Source: Sporosarcina sp. 6E9 (lineage in GTDB: Bacteria; Bacillota; Bacilli; Bacillales_A; Planococcaceae). Taken from it: a DNA stretch of 64,000 nt. Where the stretch lies: the NCBI RefSeq assembly GCF_017921835.1, contig NZ_JAGEMN010000001.1, positions 1 to 64,000 of the forward strand. The letters run 5' to 3'. Positions 26,302 through 34,550 of this stretch are shown piece after piece. The notes under the pieces are model-generated. The model was not told the origin of the DNA and made no database searches. It worked only from the letters and a program-made list of their open reading frames with translations. The position numbers were made by a program, and so were the translations under genes. Within the stretch, counting starts at the first letter, position 1. Each line of letters opens with the position of its first letter.

Positions 26302-27705
26302 ATGGATCCTCTCATATTAGCAAGAATTCAATTTGCTTCAACAACATTATTTCATTATCTATTCGTCCCGATGTCAATTGGTCTTGCATTAATCATTGCG
26401 ATTATGCAAACAATTTATTATCGGACGGGCGATGAAAAGTATAAAAAGTTAACGAAGTTTTGGGGAACGTTGTTTCTTATTAATTTCGCGGTTGGTGTAG
26501 TAACTGGAATCCTACAGGAATTTCAATTCGGCATGAACTGGTCATCCTATTCGCGATTTGTTGGTGACGTCTTCGGCCCGTCCTTAGCGATTGAAGGGTT
26601 GCTCGCATTCTTCATGGAGTCAACGTTCATCGGTTTATGGGTATTCGGCTGGAATCGATTACCGAAGCGAATTCATTTACTATCAATTTGGCTCGTTTTA
26701 TTTGGAACGGTTCTCTCTGCGTTTTGGATTTTAACAGCCAATTCATTTATGCATCATCCGGTTGGTTTTGAATACTTTGAAGGCCGCGCACAAATGAATG
26801 ATTTCTTCGCATTATTAAAGAACCCGCAATTATGGGTGCAGTTCCCGCACGTCTTATTCTCAGCATTTGCAACGGGTGCTTTTTTCGTAGCAGGTGTAAG
26901 TGCGTGGAAAATACGCAAAAAGCAACAAATAGATATGTTCAAAAAGTCTTTTCGAATTTCAATTATTATCGCAACACTATCAACGGTTGTCGTTCTTTTG
27001 GTCGGTCACCAACAAGCACTTCATTTAATGACTGCGCAACCGATGAAAATGGCGGCAGCAGAAGCATTATGGGAAGACAGTACAGACCCAGCACCGTTTA
27101 CAGTCGTCGCTAAAATAAATCCAGATGAAAAAACGACGACAAATCAAATACAGATTCCGTATATGCTAAGCATTTTGTCATTCAATAAATTTAGTGGACA
27201 AGTTGAAGGGATGAATACGATTCAAGACCATTATGAAGAAAAATATGGTCCTGGAAACTATATTCCACCTGTTCGTACAGTCTTTTGGAGTTTCCGTACA
27301 ATGGTCTTCACGGGTACGATCATGGTTCTTGTCGGTTTATACGGTTGGTACTTATCACGGAAAAACAAACTAGAACAAAATCCATGGTTTATGAAATTCA
27401 TGGTATTTGCGATTTCATTACCATTTATCGCAAACTCGGTTGGTTGGCTTATGACGGAAATGGGTCGTCAGCCGTGGGTCGTCTTTGGCGTGATGAAAAC
27501 AGAAGATGCTGTATCTCCAAATGTCACAGCGGGACAAGTGTTGTTTTCTCTGATTTCATTTTCAACGTTGTATGCGATTTTGGCTGGCGTAGCGATTTAT
27601 CTATTTGTCAAAAAGATTAAGACAGATGCGAGTTTAGATGAACCCGTCGAAGTTGAGTCGGTTGATCCATTCGATAAGGAGGGTGTCGATATTGCTACTA
27701 AGTGA
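26302..27705 (+). CDS. cydA: Cytochrome bd menaquinol oxidase subunit I
   Basis: 467 aa, about nine membrane helices. Signatures: LILARIQFASTTLFHYLFVP with a haem-ligand His, GVVTGILQEFQFGMNW with the conserved Glu, and GRQPWVVFGVMKTEDAVSP. The quinol loop is of the short type usual in Firmicutes. CydA binds haems b558, b595 and d and reduces oxygen with menaquinol as donor. AAAGGAG precedes the ATG. It overlaps cydB by 14 bases and is first in cydABCD. Confidence 0.97.
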   Translation: MDPLILARIQFASTTLFHYLFVPMSIGLALIIAIMQTIYYRTGDEKYKKLTKFWGTLFLINFAVGVVTGILQEFQFGMNWSSYSRFVGDVFGPSLAIEGLLAFFMESTFIGLWVFGWNRLPKRIHLLSIWLVLFGTVLSAFWILTANSFMHHPVGFEYFEGRAQMNDFFALLKNPQLWVQFPHVLFSAFATGAFFVAGVSAWKIRKKQQIDMFKKSFRISIIIATLSTVVVLLVGHQQALHLMTAQPMKMAAAEALWEDSTDPAPFTVVAKINPDEKTTTNQIQIPYMLSILSFNKFSGQVEGMNTIQDHYEEKYGPGNYIPPVRTVFWSFRTMVFTGTIMVLVGLYGWYLSRKNKLEQNPWFMKFMVFAISLPFIANSVGWLMTEMGRQPWVVFGVMKTEDAVSPNVTAGQVLFSLISFSTLYAILAGVAIYLFVKKIKTDASLDEPVEVESVDPFDKEGVDIATK

Positions 27706-28705
27706 GTTGTGGTTTTTACTAATCGCTTTTATGTTCACATTGTTTTTTGTATTAGAAGGATTCGATTTCGGCGTTGGAACGGTTGCAAAGTTTCTTGGAC
27801 GTGATGATTATGAAAAGCGCGTTTATTTAAATACCATCGGCCCGTTTTGGGATGCCAATGAGGTATGGTTGATATCGGCGGGAGCTGCGATGTTTGCGGC
27901 TTTTCCGCATTGGTATGCAACGCTTTTTAGCGGTTTTTATATCGCCTTTGTCTTTATGTTACTCGCGTTAATCTTACGAGGAGTTGCTTTCGAGTTTAGA
28001 GGGAAGGTCGATAATCCCCTATGGAAGAAAGTATGGGATGCGGCGTTATTTTTCGGAAGTGTTGTTCCGCCATTCCTTTGGGGCGTGGCATTGACGAATT
28101 TCATGACTGGCGTTCCGATTGATGAAAATAAAGAAATGCTTGGCGGGTTTCTACAGCTGTTACATCCATTTGCATTACTCGGCGGCGTCATGTTTACGCT
28201 TCTTTGTATCGTTCATGGGTTGCAATTCATTACGCTTCGTACAGTAGGGGAGTTGCAACAGCGAGCGCGTGTGGCATCATCCAAATTTGCACCTGTGGCT
28301 TTACTATCATTATTGGTTTTTGCGGCAATTGGGCTTTGGAAAACAGATATTTTCACAGCGCATGGAAGCGGTTGGATTGCACTCCCAGTTTTGGCTTGGG
28401 GAGCGTTACTTCTGTCAGGCGTGTTTAATAAAAAACAACGAGATGGTTGGTCATTTTTTATGACAACAATCACAATCATTGCATTAACTGCAAGTGTGTT
28501 TATCGGGTTGTTCCCGCGGGTCATGATTAGCACGCTTGGCGCAGCAAATGATTTAACCGTGTACAATGCGTCGTCTGGTGACTATTCTCTCAAAGTGATG
28601 AGCTATATATCGTTAACGCTAATACCGTTTGTAATGGCCTACCAAGGATGGAGCTATTACGTGTTTCGTGGACGTCTTAAAGGCAAAGACCAGTTGGAAT
28701 ACTGA
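27692..28705 (+). CDS. cydB: Cytochrome bd oxidase subunit II
   Basis: 337 aa, about eight to nine membrane helices. It begins LLSELWFLLIAFMFTLFFVLEGFDFGVG and contains GPFWDANEVWLISAGAAMFAAFP, both family hallmarks. The start is TTG at 27692, with AAGGAGG about 9 bases upstream; in-frame codons further upstream lie within cydA and lack a ribosome site. CydB stabilises the haem centre of CydA. It overlaps cydD by one base. Confidence 0.95.
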   Translation: MLLSELWFLLIAFMFTLFFVLEGFDFGVGTVAKFLGRDDYEKRVYLNTIGPFWDANEVWLISAGAAMFAAFPHWYATLFSGFYIAFVFMLLALILRGVAFEFRGKVDNPLWKKVWDAALFFGSVVPPFLWGVALTNFMTGVPIDENKEMLGGFLQLLHPFALLGGVMFTLLCIVHGLQFITLRTVGELQQRARVASSKFAPVALLSLLVFAAIGLWKTDIFTAHGSGWIALPVLAWGALLLSGVFNKKQRDGWSFFMTTITIIALTASVFIGLFPRVMISTLGAANDLTVYNASSGDYSLKVMSYISLTLIPFVMAYQGWSYYVFRGRLKGKDQLEY

Positions 28706-30438
28706 TGGAGAGAAAAAAAGGACTTCCATCCTATCCTGGTAGCCGATCACTTTACGTGCTGTTGACGATCTTAATCGCGGTCGAAGCTGGCGCAATCATT
28801 CTTCAAGCAATCTATCTTGCACGGAGCGTTACATTGTTATTCCAAGGGACGTCTGTTACTGAAATCGGACAAGAGCTATTGCTATTTATGTTGTTCTTTC
28901 TATTGCGTCACGTTTTGTCACATGTGCAACAACTGCTCGCGGAACGTTTTGCCGTTCGAACGACAAAAGCATTGCGTGAACAACTTACCAGCGCCTATTT
29001 TAAGCTCGGTCCGCGATTTGCACAAGTTAACGGGACGGGCAGACTCGTTACGCTTGCAATTGAAGGCATAGATCAAATCAAAACGTACTTGGAAATCACA
29101 ATACCGCGGATGATTCGAACATTTATCATCCCGGCGGTCTTGGCCATTTATATATTCACCCTCGATAAAGGCTCTTCCATCATCTTAATCGTGACAGTTC
29201 CGATCATTATTATCTTCATGATTTTACTCGGAATGGCTGCACAGAAAACGGCGGATGCCCAATACAAGACGTATCGAGTTTTATCGAATCATTTTATTGA
29301 TACATTAAAGGGATTAGAAACGTTGACCTATTTAGGTAAAAGTGAAGCGCATGAAGGGAAAATCTCGAGTGTCAGTAAACGATACCGAAAAGCAACGATG
29401 AAAACATTGCGCATAGCTTTTCTATCTTCGTTTGCGCTTGATTTTTTTACGAGTTTGTCCATCGCTTTTGTTGCAGTCAGTCTTGGTTTTCGTCTCATTG
29501 AGGGGGCGGTATTGCTATTGCCTGCGTTAACGATACTTGTTTTAGCGCCTGAATACTTTTTGCCGATTAGACAAGTTGGCACAGATTATCATGCAACATT
29601 AGACGGACAAATCGCATTGCAAGAAGTAGAGGCAATGATAAAAGAGCAAGAAGAAAAAAAGAAACCAGTTATTCAGTCCCCTATTGAATGGAGCGCAACA
29701 AGCAAAATTGCAATTCATGATTTAACTGTAAATCAAGGCGACGAAAATAAACAGATAATAAAAGGTCTTCAATTTTCGTGGGAAGGAAATGGACTAATTG
29801 GGATTGTAGGAGAGTCTGGTGCTGGAAAATCTACATTCATTGACATTATCGCAGGTTTCTTGCAACCAACTCGTGGAATGATTGAAGTGAATGGCGAAGA
29901 AACCACTTCGCTCATGCGATCGGATTGGACATCGCAAATTGCGTATATCCCACAACATCCCTATATATTCCCGACTTCCATCCTAGAGAATATTCGTTTT
30001 TATGAACCAACTGCTACTGAAGAGGAAGTTAAACGGGTTATTGGGGAGGTCGGACTCGACGCGCTTGTCTCTCAGTTACCCAATAAATATGAGGAGCAAA
30101 TCGGTGAAGGCGGACGGCCATTAAGTGGCGGTCAAGAACAACGAATTGCGATGGCTCGCGCCTTATTAAGCAAGCGTCCCATCATTATTCTTGATGAACC
30201 GACAGCGCACCTGGATATCGAAACAGAATATGAACTGAAACAATCCATGATCCGTCTTTTTGAAGGCAAGCTTGTCTTTCTAGCGACGCATCGCATTCAT
30301 TGGATGAAAGAAATGGAACATCTTATTGTCCTGAAAGATGGAAGTGTCGTTGCTAGCGGTACCCATGATGAGCTGCTAGGTGAACAGTTGTATCAAGACT
30401 TAATTAGACATCATACGGGAAGGGGTGGGGAGCTGTGA
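28705..30438 (+). CDS. cydD: Thiol reductant ABC exporter subunit CydD
   Basis: 577 aa half-transporter: six-helix membrane domain, then an ATPase with Walker A GESGAGKST, signature LSGGQEQRIAMARALL and Walker B PIIILDEPTAHLD. CydDC is needed to assemble cytochrome bd; it exports cysteine or glutathione, or handles haem, in the characterised systems. The ATG overlaps the cydB stop (TGATGG), and its end overlaps cydC (GTGA). Confidence 0.94.
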   Translation: MERKKGLPSYPGSRSLYVLLTILIAVEAGAIILQAIYLARSVTLLFQGTSVTEIGQELLLFMLFFLLRHVLSHVQQLLAERFAVRTTKALREQLTSAYFKLGPRFAQVNGTGRLVTLAIEGIDQIKTYLEITIPRMIRTFIIPAVLAIYIFTLDKGSSIILIVTVPIIIIFMILLGMAAQKTADAQYKTYRVLSNHFIDTLKGLETLTYLGKSEAHEGKISSVSKRYRKATMKTLRIAFLSSFALDFFTSLSIAFVAVSLGFRLIEGAVLLLPALTILVLAPEYFLPIRQVGTDYHATLDGQIALQEVEAMIKEQEEKKKPVIQSPIEWSATSKIAIHDLTVNQGDENKQIIKGLQFSWEGNGLIGIVGESGAGKSTFIDIIAGFLQPTRGMIEVNGEETTSLMRSDWTSQIAYIPQHPYIFPTSILENIRFYEPTATEEEVKRVIGEVGLDALVSQLPNKYEEQIGEGGRPLSGGQEQRIAMARALLSKRPIIILDEPTAHLDIETEYELKQSMIRLFEGKLVFLATHRIHWMKEMEHLIVLKDGSVVASGTHDELLGEQLYQDLIRHHTGRGGEL

Positions 30439-32159
30439 ATACTTGGATTAGACCTTATGTAGAAGCGCATAAAGGACGCATGTTGTTGACAGTATTGCTT
30501 GGGGTTCTTGGTATCGGATCGAGTGCAATGCTATTGTTCTTATCAGGTTACTTAATCTCAAAATCAGCGCTTCGCCCCGAAAATATTATGATTGTGTATG
30601 TGCCTATCGTTGCGGTTCGAGCATTTAGTATTAGTCAAGCAGTCATGCGCTACTTGGAGCGTTTGGTAGGTCATGATGTCATTTTACGGATGTTAGAGAA
30701 AATGCGCACCCGTCTGTATGGTGCGTTACGGCCGCAAGCTATTTTTTTCCAATCTCGCTATAAAACAGGCGATTTATTAAGCGTGTTGTCGGATGACATT
30801 GAGCATCTTCAAGATTTTTATTTACGATCTGTTTTTCCAAGCGTATTATCGCTCTTTATTTACGGCGTCTTCATCGGTGTACTTGGTTTATTTGATTGGG
30901 TTTTTGCGAGTTTAATGGCGCTCGTGTTGGCTGTTATCGTGTTTTTAATTCCTTTCATATCTTTAACAATGACGCGTCGTAAATTTATCGCAATGAAAAA
31001 AAGCCGTAACAAATTATATGAACAGTTAACAGATGCTGTTTTCGGTTTATCTGATTGGATTGCGAGTGGAAGAGTTTCATCGTTTTTAACAAATTATAAA
31101 CGTGATGAACATGACTTGTTGGAAACTGAAAAGAAACTAAAGCGTTGGCAACATATTCGCAGCGGGATGATTCAATTCTTTATCGGAGTCGCTGTGATCA
31201 TGATGATTAGTTGGACAGGAAATCAGATGAATGCACAACAGCTAGAGCCGACGCTGATTGCGGCATTTACATTAATGATGTTGGCCATTACGGATGCATT
31301 ATCACCCACATCTGAAGCCATCGAACGTGTCCCGGCCTATGAAGATTCTTTGCGGCGGTTAACGGAAATTGAACATGCTGAAATTCCAGCAGATATACAA
31401 ATAGAAAAAGAACAAACTTTGAAGAAGCAGGATAGTGGAGCTGCAATTGAACTTCAAAATGTATCTTATCAGTATCCTGGAAGTAGTGAATATGTCATTC
31501 ATAATCTCTCGCTCACAGTAGAGCCAGGAAAGAAAATTGCGATTTTAGGCCGTAGTGGAACGGGGAAATCAACATTATTAAAACTACTAACCGGCGCACT
31601 TCAGCCGACAACCGGAAATGTTCTAATCGCAGGTGAACAAGCAAATCAGAGTTTGCTTTCGAAATCGATTTCGATATTGAATCAAAAATCACATCTGTTT
31701 AATACGACGGTTGGAAATAATATTCGTATTGGACGCCCAGATGCAACGGATGAAGAAGTCGCATCAGTCGTGGAGCAAGCACAGTTAGCAAAGTTAATCG
31801 CTTCTATTCCTTTGGGACTGCAAACTTCTATGGAGGAAATGGGACACCGTTTTTCAGGTGGTGAGCGACAACGAATTGCTTTTGCGCGCGTCCTATTACA
31901 AGAAACGCCAGTGATCATTTTCGATGAACCGACAATCGGTCTAGATCCGAAAACAGAAAACGATCTGCTACAAACGATGTTCACGGCATCAAAGGATAAA
32001 ACAGTCATTTGGGTGACACATCATTTAGCCGGCGTTGAAGAGATGGATGAGATCATCTTTTTAGAAGAAGGGAATATCGCGTTGCAAGGAAACCACGAAA
32101 AGTTGCTTGCCACATCTACAAAATACCGTGCATTGTATGAGATGGATAAAGGTTTATAA
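30435..32159 (+). CDS. cydC: Thiol reductant ABC exporter subunit CydC
   Basis: 574 aa half-transporter, partner of CydD. Membrane domain, then Walker A GRSGTGKST, signature FSGGERQRIAFARVLL and Walker B PVIIFDEPTIGLD. The first codon is GTG, overlapping the cydD stop. Last gene of cydABCD. An insertion-sequence-like inverted repeat starts 4 bases after its stop. Confidence 0.94.
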   Translation: MNTWIRPYVEAHKGRMLLTVLLGVLGIGSSAMLLFLSGYLISKSALRPENIMIVYVPIVAVRAFSISQAVMRYLERLVGHDVILRMLEKMRTRLYGALRPQAIFFQSRYKTGDLLSVLSDDIEHLQDFYLRSVFPSVLSLFIYGVFIGVLGLFDWVFASLMALVLAVIVFLIPFISLTMTRRKFIAMKKSRNKLYEQLTDAVFGLSDWIASGRVSSFLTNYKRDEHDLLETEKKLKRWQHIRSGMIQFFIGVAVIMMISWTGNQMNAQQLEPTLIAAFTLMMLAITDALSPTSEAIERVPAYEDSLRRLTEIEHAEIPADIQIEKEQTLKKQDSGAAIELQNVSYQYPGSSEYVIHNLSLTVEPGKKIAILGRSGTGKSTLLKLLTGALQPTTGNVLIAGEQANQSLLSKSISILNQKSHLFNTTVGNNIRIGRPDATDEEVASVVEQAQLAKLIASIPLGLQTSMEEMGHRFSGGERQRIAFARVLLQETPVIIFDEPTIGLDPKTENDLLQTMFTASKDKTVIWVTHHLAGVEEMDEIIFLEEGNIALQGNHEKLLATSTKYRALYEMDKGL

Positions 32160-32225
32160 AAATGGTTCTTTGTCAAATGACGTTGGTGAAGAATAATAGT
32201 CGACTACAATTGAATTTTTTGTCGT

Positions 32226-32275
32226 AGGACTGTCCAGAAAGTCAGTAAAACTGATTTTCTGGACAGTCTTTTTTA
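32226..32275 (+). terminator. Strong hairpin terminator downstream of cydC
   Basis: GACTGTCCAGAAAGTCAG and CTGATTTTCTGGACAGTC pair around TAAAA and are followed by TTTTTT. It lies just inside the left end of the IS-like scar. Confidence 0.85.
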
Positions 32276-32295
32276 TGGTGTTTTCCTAATACCTC

Positions 32296-32335
32296 GTTGC
32301 TTTCCGTTCCAGATGGACGCTTTCGTGGGGTGTTC
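32296..32335. repeat. Partial copy of the 129-bp chromosomal repeat
   Basis: TTGCTTTCCGTTCCAGATGG and the following ACGCTTTCGTGGGG match one arm of the full element at 32389-32517, and the relic at 15436. Confidence 0.55.
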
Positions 32336-32388
32336 GGTGATGAGAGCACTGAAAAAGTCTAGATAAATTAGTATTTCCCATAGAAGCC

Positions 32389-32517
32389 GTTGATTTCCAC
32401 TCCAGGCGGACGCTTTCCGGTGGGCGGTCGGTGAGCCTCCTCGTCGCTATGCTCCTGTGGGGTCTCACCCTGACGCGCTTTTCCCACTGGAGTCGCCGCC
32501 TTCCGTTCCAATCAACT
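32389..32517. repeat. 129-bp palindromic chromosomal repeat, full copy
   Basis: Begins GTTGATTTCCACTCCAGGCG and ends TTCCGTTCCAATCAAC, so the ends are inverted repeats of each other. The interior contains GAGCCTCCTCG and GCTCCTGTGGGGTCTCACC. I recognise this type as a widespread intergenic repeat of Bacillus and Planococcaceae genomes. A degenerate inverted copy lies at 34236-34363. Confidence 0.75.
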
Positions 32518-32691
32518 ACAGTGATAGTAAAAATTAAAAATCCCACTAAGTACATTTTCAATGCTCTTAACGCTGACCCCCAAGGAGTCGCCATCTTCTT
32601 TTAACGAGAGAAGTATAAGCGAAAGTTTCTGTTTTTGGATCATATAAAGTACCTAGAAAGTAACGTGGCTTCGTGATATAACGGTTTTTGC

Positions 32692-32733
32692 TATTTTATT
32701 GTTGATTCCCTCAATTCTTCCGTTATTGTAAGA
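32692..32733 (-). pseudogene. ISL3-type transposase, C-terminal fragment
   Basis: On the minus strand 14 codons read SYNNGRIEGINNKI, the highly conserved segment near the C-terminus of ISL3-family (IS204/IS1001/IS1165) transposases. The upstream catalytic domain is missing and the downstream sequence departs from the family at once. A remnant only. Confidence 0.6.
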
Positions 32734-33328
32734 AAGCACGAAGAAGGATTTATTTTGAAAAATCCGGCTGCAAAATTAAAAGAGCCTAAATTAGGAAAAC
32801 GGATTCCAAAGTTCCTTTCCAAACATGAAATTGAACTTCTTCGAGAAGGCTGTCACACATCGCAGGAGAATGCTCTATTTGAGTTTTTTTATTCAACAGG
32901 TTGTCGAATAGGAGAAATTGCGAAATTAAATCGTAACGATATTAACTTCACAGGCAATTGTCCATGGAAAAGGTGATAAGGAAAGAGAAGTTTATTTTAA
33001 TATACGGTGTGCGATTTGGCTGAAAAGGTATTTAGACGAGCGCGATGATGAAGAACCACCATTATTCGTTACAGAACGTAAACCAATACGACGAATGAGT
33101 GTAGACACTTTGAGATACGTTGTGAAACGTATTTCTAAGCGTGCTGGAATCAAAAAGACAATTCATCCTCATCAATTACGTCACAGCTATGCTACACATA
33201 TGGTTGACAACGGAGCCCCACTCGAAGTAATCCAAAGTCTTTTAGGGCATGAAAAAAGTGAAACGACAAGGATTTATGCTCATCTTAGTGGAAAATTAAG
33301 ATATGATTTTTATAACAAGTACTTTTAA
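32734..33328 (+). pseudogene. Tyrosine recombinase (XerC/D-like integrase), truncated and frameshifted
   Basis: Frame 1 reads KHEEGFILKNPAAKL...STGCRIGEIAKLNRNDINF to about 32950. The next frame then continues VHGKGDKEREVYF...HQLRHSYATHMVDNG...LLGHEKSETTRIYAHLS to 33328. Together they give the whole catalytic domain with Arg (GCRIGE), Lys (GKGDK), HxxR (HQLRH), the last His (GHE) and Tyr (IYAHL). One frameshift near 32945-32960 separates Arg from the other residues, and the N-terminal core-binding domain is absent, its place taken by the transposase remnant. Not functional as it stands unless the shift is a sequencing error, and even then lacking its N-terminal domain. Confidence 0.85.
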
Positions 33329-33580
33329 TGGTAACGGGTACGGTTGTTGGGGAGAAACATTAAATATCAGTCTATATGGGGATACAATTCACATATATTG
33401 GCACATCAGTTAACAAACGAATTGTACTACCACATTAAATTTATGCGGTGTCGTTAAAACCAGTGCCAAGAGGGTTACGAATTGATATTCTATAAGTAAT
33501 TCATAACGCTAATTACTTGTAGAATATTGGAATCTTTGTGTTAAACTAAATATAGATAGTGAAAGAATTGGCATTATTCT
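33329..33580. other. Non-coding remainder of the IS-like scar
   Basis: No supported gene between the recombinase remnant and the left palindrome. I saw a weak inverted repeat around 33500-33520 (TTCTATAAGTAATT and AATTACTTGTAGAA) and nothing else. Confidence 0.5.
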
Positions 33581-33612
33581 TTATTCAACAATAGGGCCAT
33601 TTTATTGGATAC
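33581..33612. repeat. 32-bp palindrome family, copy P1
   Basis: TTATTCAACAATAGGGCC is followed by an imperfectly complementary ATTTTATTGGATA arm. It lies on the left side of the 152-aa gene. Confidence 0.7.
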
Positions 33613-33684
33613 TTATGTACAAATAACCTGGAAGTTGCATACCGTGATAATGAAGATTATTAGGTAAAGGTGGAATCAACCCCT

Positions 33685-34143
33685 ATGCAAACATCAACAA
33701 TCCAGAATACATTTGAACAAATATATATCCAATTAGTAAAGTTCAGTGAAAAGATTCAAGTAATCCAAAACCTGTCTTATCGTATTACAGGAAAACTTCA
33801 AGAACCGTTACCAGAACAATGGACTGCTTTTAACCACTTCTTTAATCTCGGTACGTATTACCATTACAGATGCCAAGGTTACGCTGAGTGTCTCTTAGTC
33901 ACGAATGCTTACTCTTCATATAGCATTAACATCTGGATTAATGAACTTGTTTATCCAGCAGCTGAAAACTTCGAACACGCAATGATGTATATTGAACAAA
34001 TAAAATCCAACGCCAATATTGTTCAGCAACAAGAATTTGAAATGTTAAAGCAACAGATGAAAGAATTTCAACAAATCGCAATGGTCATTATCCAGTATGC
34101 AAACCAGTTAAATACTACAACTCCTCCGTTTAAAATGAAATAA
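33685..34143 (+). CDS. Hypothetical protein bracketed by palindromes, 152 aa
   Basis: Not recognised. A soluble, Gln-rich, mostly helical protein (KFSEKIQVIQNLSYRITGKLQ, NANIVQQQEFEMLKQQMKEF) without Cys clusters, signal peptide or membrane segment. The ATG at 33685 follows AAAGGTGG at about 11 bases; a GTG at 33670 is embedded in that site. It is the only intact gene in the IS-like scar and lies between palindromes P1 and P2, the same arrangement as the genes at 62212-63474. Confidence 0.65.
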   Translation: MQTSTIQNTFEQIYIQLVKFSEKIQVIQNLSYRITGKLQEPLPEQWTAFNHFFNLGTYYHYRCQGYAECLLVTNAYSSYSINIWINELVYPAAENFEHAMMYIEQIKSNANIVQQQEFEMLKQQMKEFQQIAMVIIQYANQLNTTTPPFKMK

Positions 34144-34180
34144 CCTAGTTGGAACCATACAGAATTGACGGTCAACTTAG

Positions 34181-34212
34181 TTACTCCATTAAAGGGTGCG
34201 ATTGTTGAATAA
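34181..34212. repeat. 32-bp palindrome family, copy P2
   Basis: TTACTCCATTAAAGGG then TGCGATTGTTGAATAA, mutually complementary with mismatches. A T-run follows, so it may also end transcription of the 152-aa gene. Confidence 0.75.
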
Positions 34213-34235
34213 TTTTTTTGTAGACGCTTAGTTTA

Positions 34236-34363
34236 ACGGAGTGGAGAACAGCGACTCCAGTGGGATTAAGCGGGAACTGATGAGACTTCGTAGAGGAGCG
34301 AAAGATTGAACTGTATATGTCCTCACTTGTCCGACGGCCCCACGGAACGCAAATCAGCGAGTA
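34236..34363. repeat. Degenerate inverted copy of the 129-bp repeat
   Basis: GCGACTCCAGTGGGA followed later by GAGACTT, GAGGAGCGA, TCCTCACTTGTCCGACGG and CCCCACGGAACGC matches the reverse complement of 32389-32517 with many changes. The two copies face each other inside the IS-like scar. Confidence 0.6.
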
Positions 34364-34467
34364 ATAGGACTTGTTCAATATACTGATAAAAAATGACATT
34401 AGTGAAATTCCATCCTCTATCTTCAATTTGGGGATTTTCTTTCACCAACGTCATAAATTGCACAACC

Positions 34468-34550
34468 ATAAAAACGAGTGATAAATGAGTGGAGAAGAAT
34501 TGAACTTAATTCTTCTTTAGTATTTCTCTCATTTATCACTCGTTTTTCAT
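34468..34550. terminator. Long hairpin terminator before the YjiH-type gene's 3' end
   Basis: AAAACGAGTGATAAATGAG and CTCATTTATCACTCGTTTT form a perfect 19-bp outer stem, with a second inner hairpin (AGAAGAATT...AATTCTTCT). It follows the stop of the minus-strand gene 34547-35920 and borders the scar. Confidence 0.85.

Larger units (their letters stand above)
32164..34467. mobile_element. Decayed ISL3-like element (2.3 kb scar)
   Basis: The ends are 27-bp inverted repeats (32164-32190 and 34441-34467) that share GGTT and an identical inner 14-mer ATGACGTTGGTGAA. They are flanked by ATAAAAAT on the left and ATAAAAAC on the right, 7 of 8 identical, fitting the 8-bp target duplication of ISL3-family elements. 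Inside are a short fragment matching the C-terminus of ISL3 transposases, a broken tyrosine recombinase, chromosomal repeats and one intact gene. The A-rich flank could match by chance, so the duplication is supportive only. Confidence 0.6.

Noticed and set aside
32286..32594. Minus-strand open frame of 102 codons
   Set aside because: It lies wholly within the palindromic chromosomal repeats; such frames appear in every copy of this repeat type.
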